From positions 112,501 to 176,500 of the forward strand of contig JAGOPY010000008.1 in assembly GCA_017991835.1 (NCBI GenBank): a stretch of DNA of 64,000 nt, read 5' to 3'. The notes beneath the pieces were generated by a model that worked only from the letters and a program-made list of their open reading frames with translations, was not told where the DNA came from and made no database searches. Positions 63,650-64,000 of the stretch are shown here, piece after piece. The stretch is from Bacteroidales bacterium (GTDB lineage: Bacteria > Bacteroidota > Bacteroidia > Bacteroidales > JAGOPY01). A program made the translations under genes and the position numbers. Position 1 is the stretch's first letter. The number at the start of each line of letters is the position of its first letter.

Positions 63650-63865
63650 TTAAACTAAGGATAAATAGACATTTGCAATCGTTTCCCTTCTTATTCCGAG
63701 ATAACGCCTAGTTATTGAAACACTTGAATGGGAAAAGATTTCCGATAACAGAACCAAGGCGTCCTCGGACTGGTTCATATTTTCATACACCCGGCGAGCG
63801 AAACTTTTCCTGAGTGTATGGGAAGACACCTGAATCTTTTTGTCTTGAAAAATTGATTTCAACAT
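63650..63865 (-). CDS. C-terminal part of a tyrosine recombinase/integrase
   Basis: 71 residues that keep the second half of the catalytic domain: HTLRKSFARRVYE (His16, Arg19), FSHSSVSITRRYLG (His46, nucleophile Tyr55). The first Arg (box I), the catalytic Lys and the N-terminal DNA-binding domain are missing; a stop lies upstream in frame. The family's small Bacteroidota members are about 180 residues. The piece is therefore a truncated, probably inactive recombinase, or the start is miscalled by a frameshift. It marks the right side of the island. Confidence 0.75.
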   Translation of the reverse strand: MLKSIFQDKKIQVSSHTLRKSFARRVYENMNQSEDALVLLSEIFSHSSVSITRRYLGIRRETIANVYLSLV

Positions 63866-63878
63866 ATAATTAACCTGA

Positions 63879-63998
63879 TTAATTCATTAGAAACTTTTTC
63901 TTCACAAAAAATCTCGACTCTGGCGTAATATTTTCAATTTTTTGGAATAATCCGTCAAAAAACTCCCTTCGTCGATCCTTCACTGACATTACCAAAGT
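63879..63998 (-). CDS. 3' end of a frame that may belong to a gene outside the window
   Basis: A frame open to the window edge ends at 63879 (MSVKDRRREFFDGLFQKIEN…, 36 residues from the Met at 63989). It stops 13 bases before the recombinase fragment starts. It could be a short protein or the tail of an upstream gene. No family recognised. Confidence 0.3.
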   Translation of the reverse strand, partial: TLVMSVKDRRREFFDGLFQKIENITPESRFFVKKKFLMN

Positions 63999-64000
63999 TG

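Larger units (their letters stand above)
54957..64000. mobile_element. AT-rich genomic island inserted in tRNA-Pro, right end outside window
   Basis: From the cut tRNA to the window end the sequence is clearly more AT-rich than upstream, with genes unlike the rest: SLATT/zinc-ribbon operon, MBL, exported protease, AAA-HEPN-like ATPase, and a tyrosine recombinase fragment (63650-63865). A tRNA junction on one side and a recombinase on the other fit an integrative element. The right boundary and the other tRNA part are not in view. Confidence 0.6.

Overview
The window looks like chromosomal DNA from a member of the Bacteroidota, most likely uncultured. Evidence: six large secreted proteins end in type IX secretion (T9SS) C-terminal sorting domains (…YPNP/FPNP… then …G-x-Y-x-V…); there is a Bacteroidota-type TonB-dependent receptor and a flexirubin/dialkylresorcinol-type pigment cluster; and promoters fit the Bacteroidota -33 TTTG / -7 TAnnTTTG pattern. 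Most of the window (1-54.9 kb) has moderate GC. The last 9 kb is clearly AT-richer and is laid out like an island.

Layout. 1-8.4 kb: the 3' part of a giant T9SS adhesin, a TonB-dependent receptor with a small secreted partner, and a secreted protein with a C-terminal W..R-type sorting tail. 8.5-9.8 kb: SpmA/SpmB-type membrane protein. 9.8-27.2 kb, all on the minus strand: a dialkylresorcinol/flexirubin-type biosynthetic cluster, read from high to low coordinates as tyrosine ammonia-lyase, FabG-like reductase, KAS II, then (after two inserted T9SS genes, one a papain-like protease) ACP, acyltransferase, DarA, DarB, dehydratase-like protein, small protein, BtrH-like protein and an ABC-2 exporter. 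27.3-36.7 kb: a YugP-type metallopeptidase, a beta-helix T9SS protein and two paralogous surface fibres with YadA-head-like repeats and a C-terminal S74 chaperone domain. 36.8-37.5 kb: a four-helix-bundle gene enclosed by long inverted repeats. 37.5-43.4 kb: TPR-based signalling (TPR-LuxR regulator, NarL-type response regulator, two small proteins, TPR histidine kinase). 43.4-51.9 kb: FG-GAP/PKD T9SS protein, putative outer-membrane barrel, subtilase with an unusual TALVN repeat. 51.9-54.5 kb: ion channel, TerC, DedA.

At 54,936 a tRNA-Pro gene with a good promoter is cut off in its D loop, and AT-rich DNA follows to the window end, where a fragment of a tyrosine recombinase lies. The island carries a four-gene minus-strand operon with a SLATT-like membrane protein bearing a CxxC-x11-CxxC ribbon. 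On the plus strand it carries a membrane protein coupled to a ComEC-like metallo-beta-lactamase, an exported trypsin-like protease, and an AAA ATPase ending in an RNxxxH (HEPN-like) motif. These are the best candidates for uncharacterised conflict or defence systems here.

Other points worth following are arrays of a 13-bp palindrome at two borders inside the pigment cluster, the inverted-repeat element around the four-helix-bundle gene, a homopolymer frameshift at the start of the cysteine protease, and microrepeats that abut stop codons or have entered coding frames. All assignments are from reading the sequence and from recalled family features; no searches were run.
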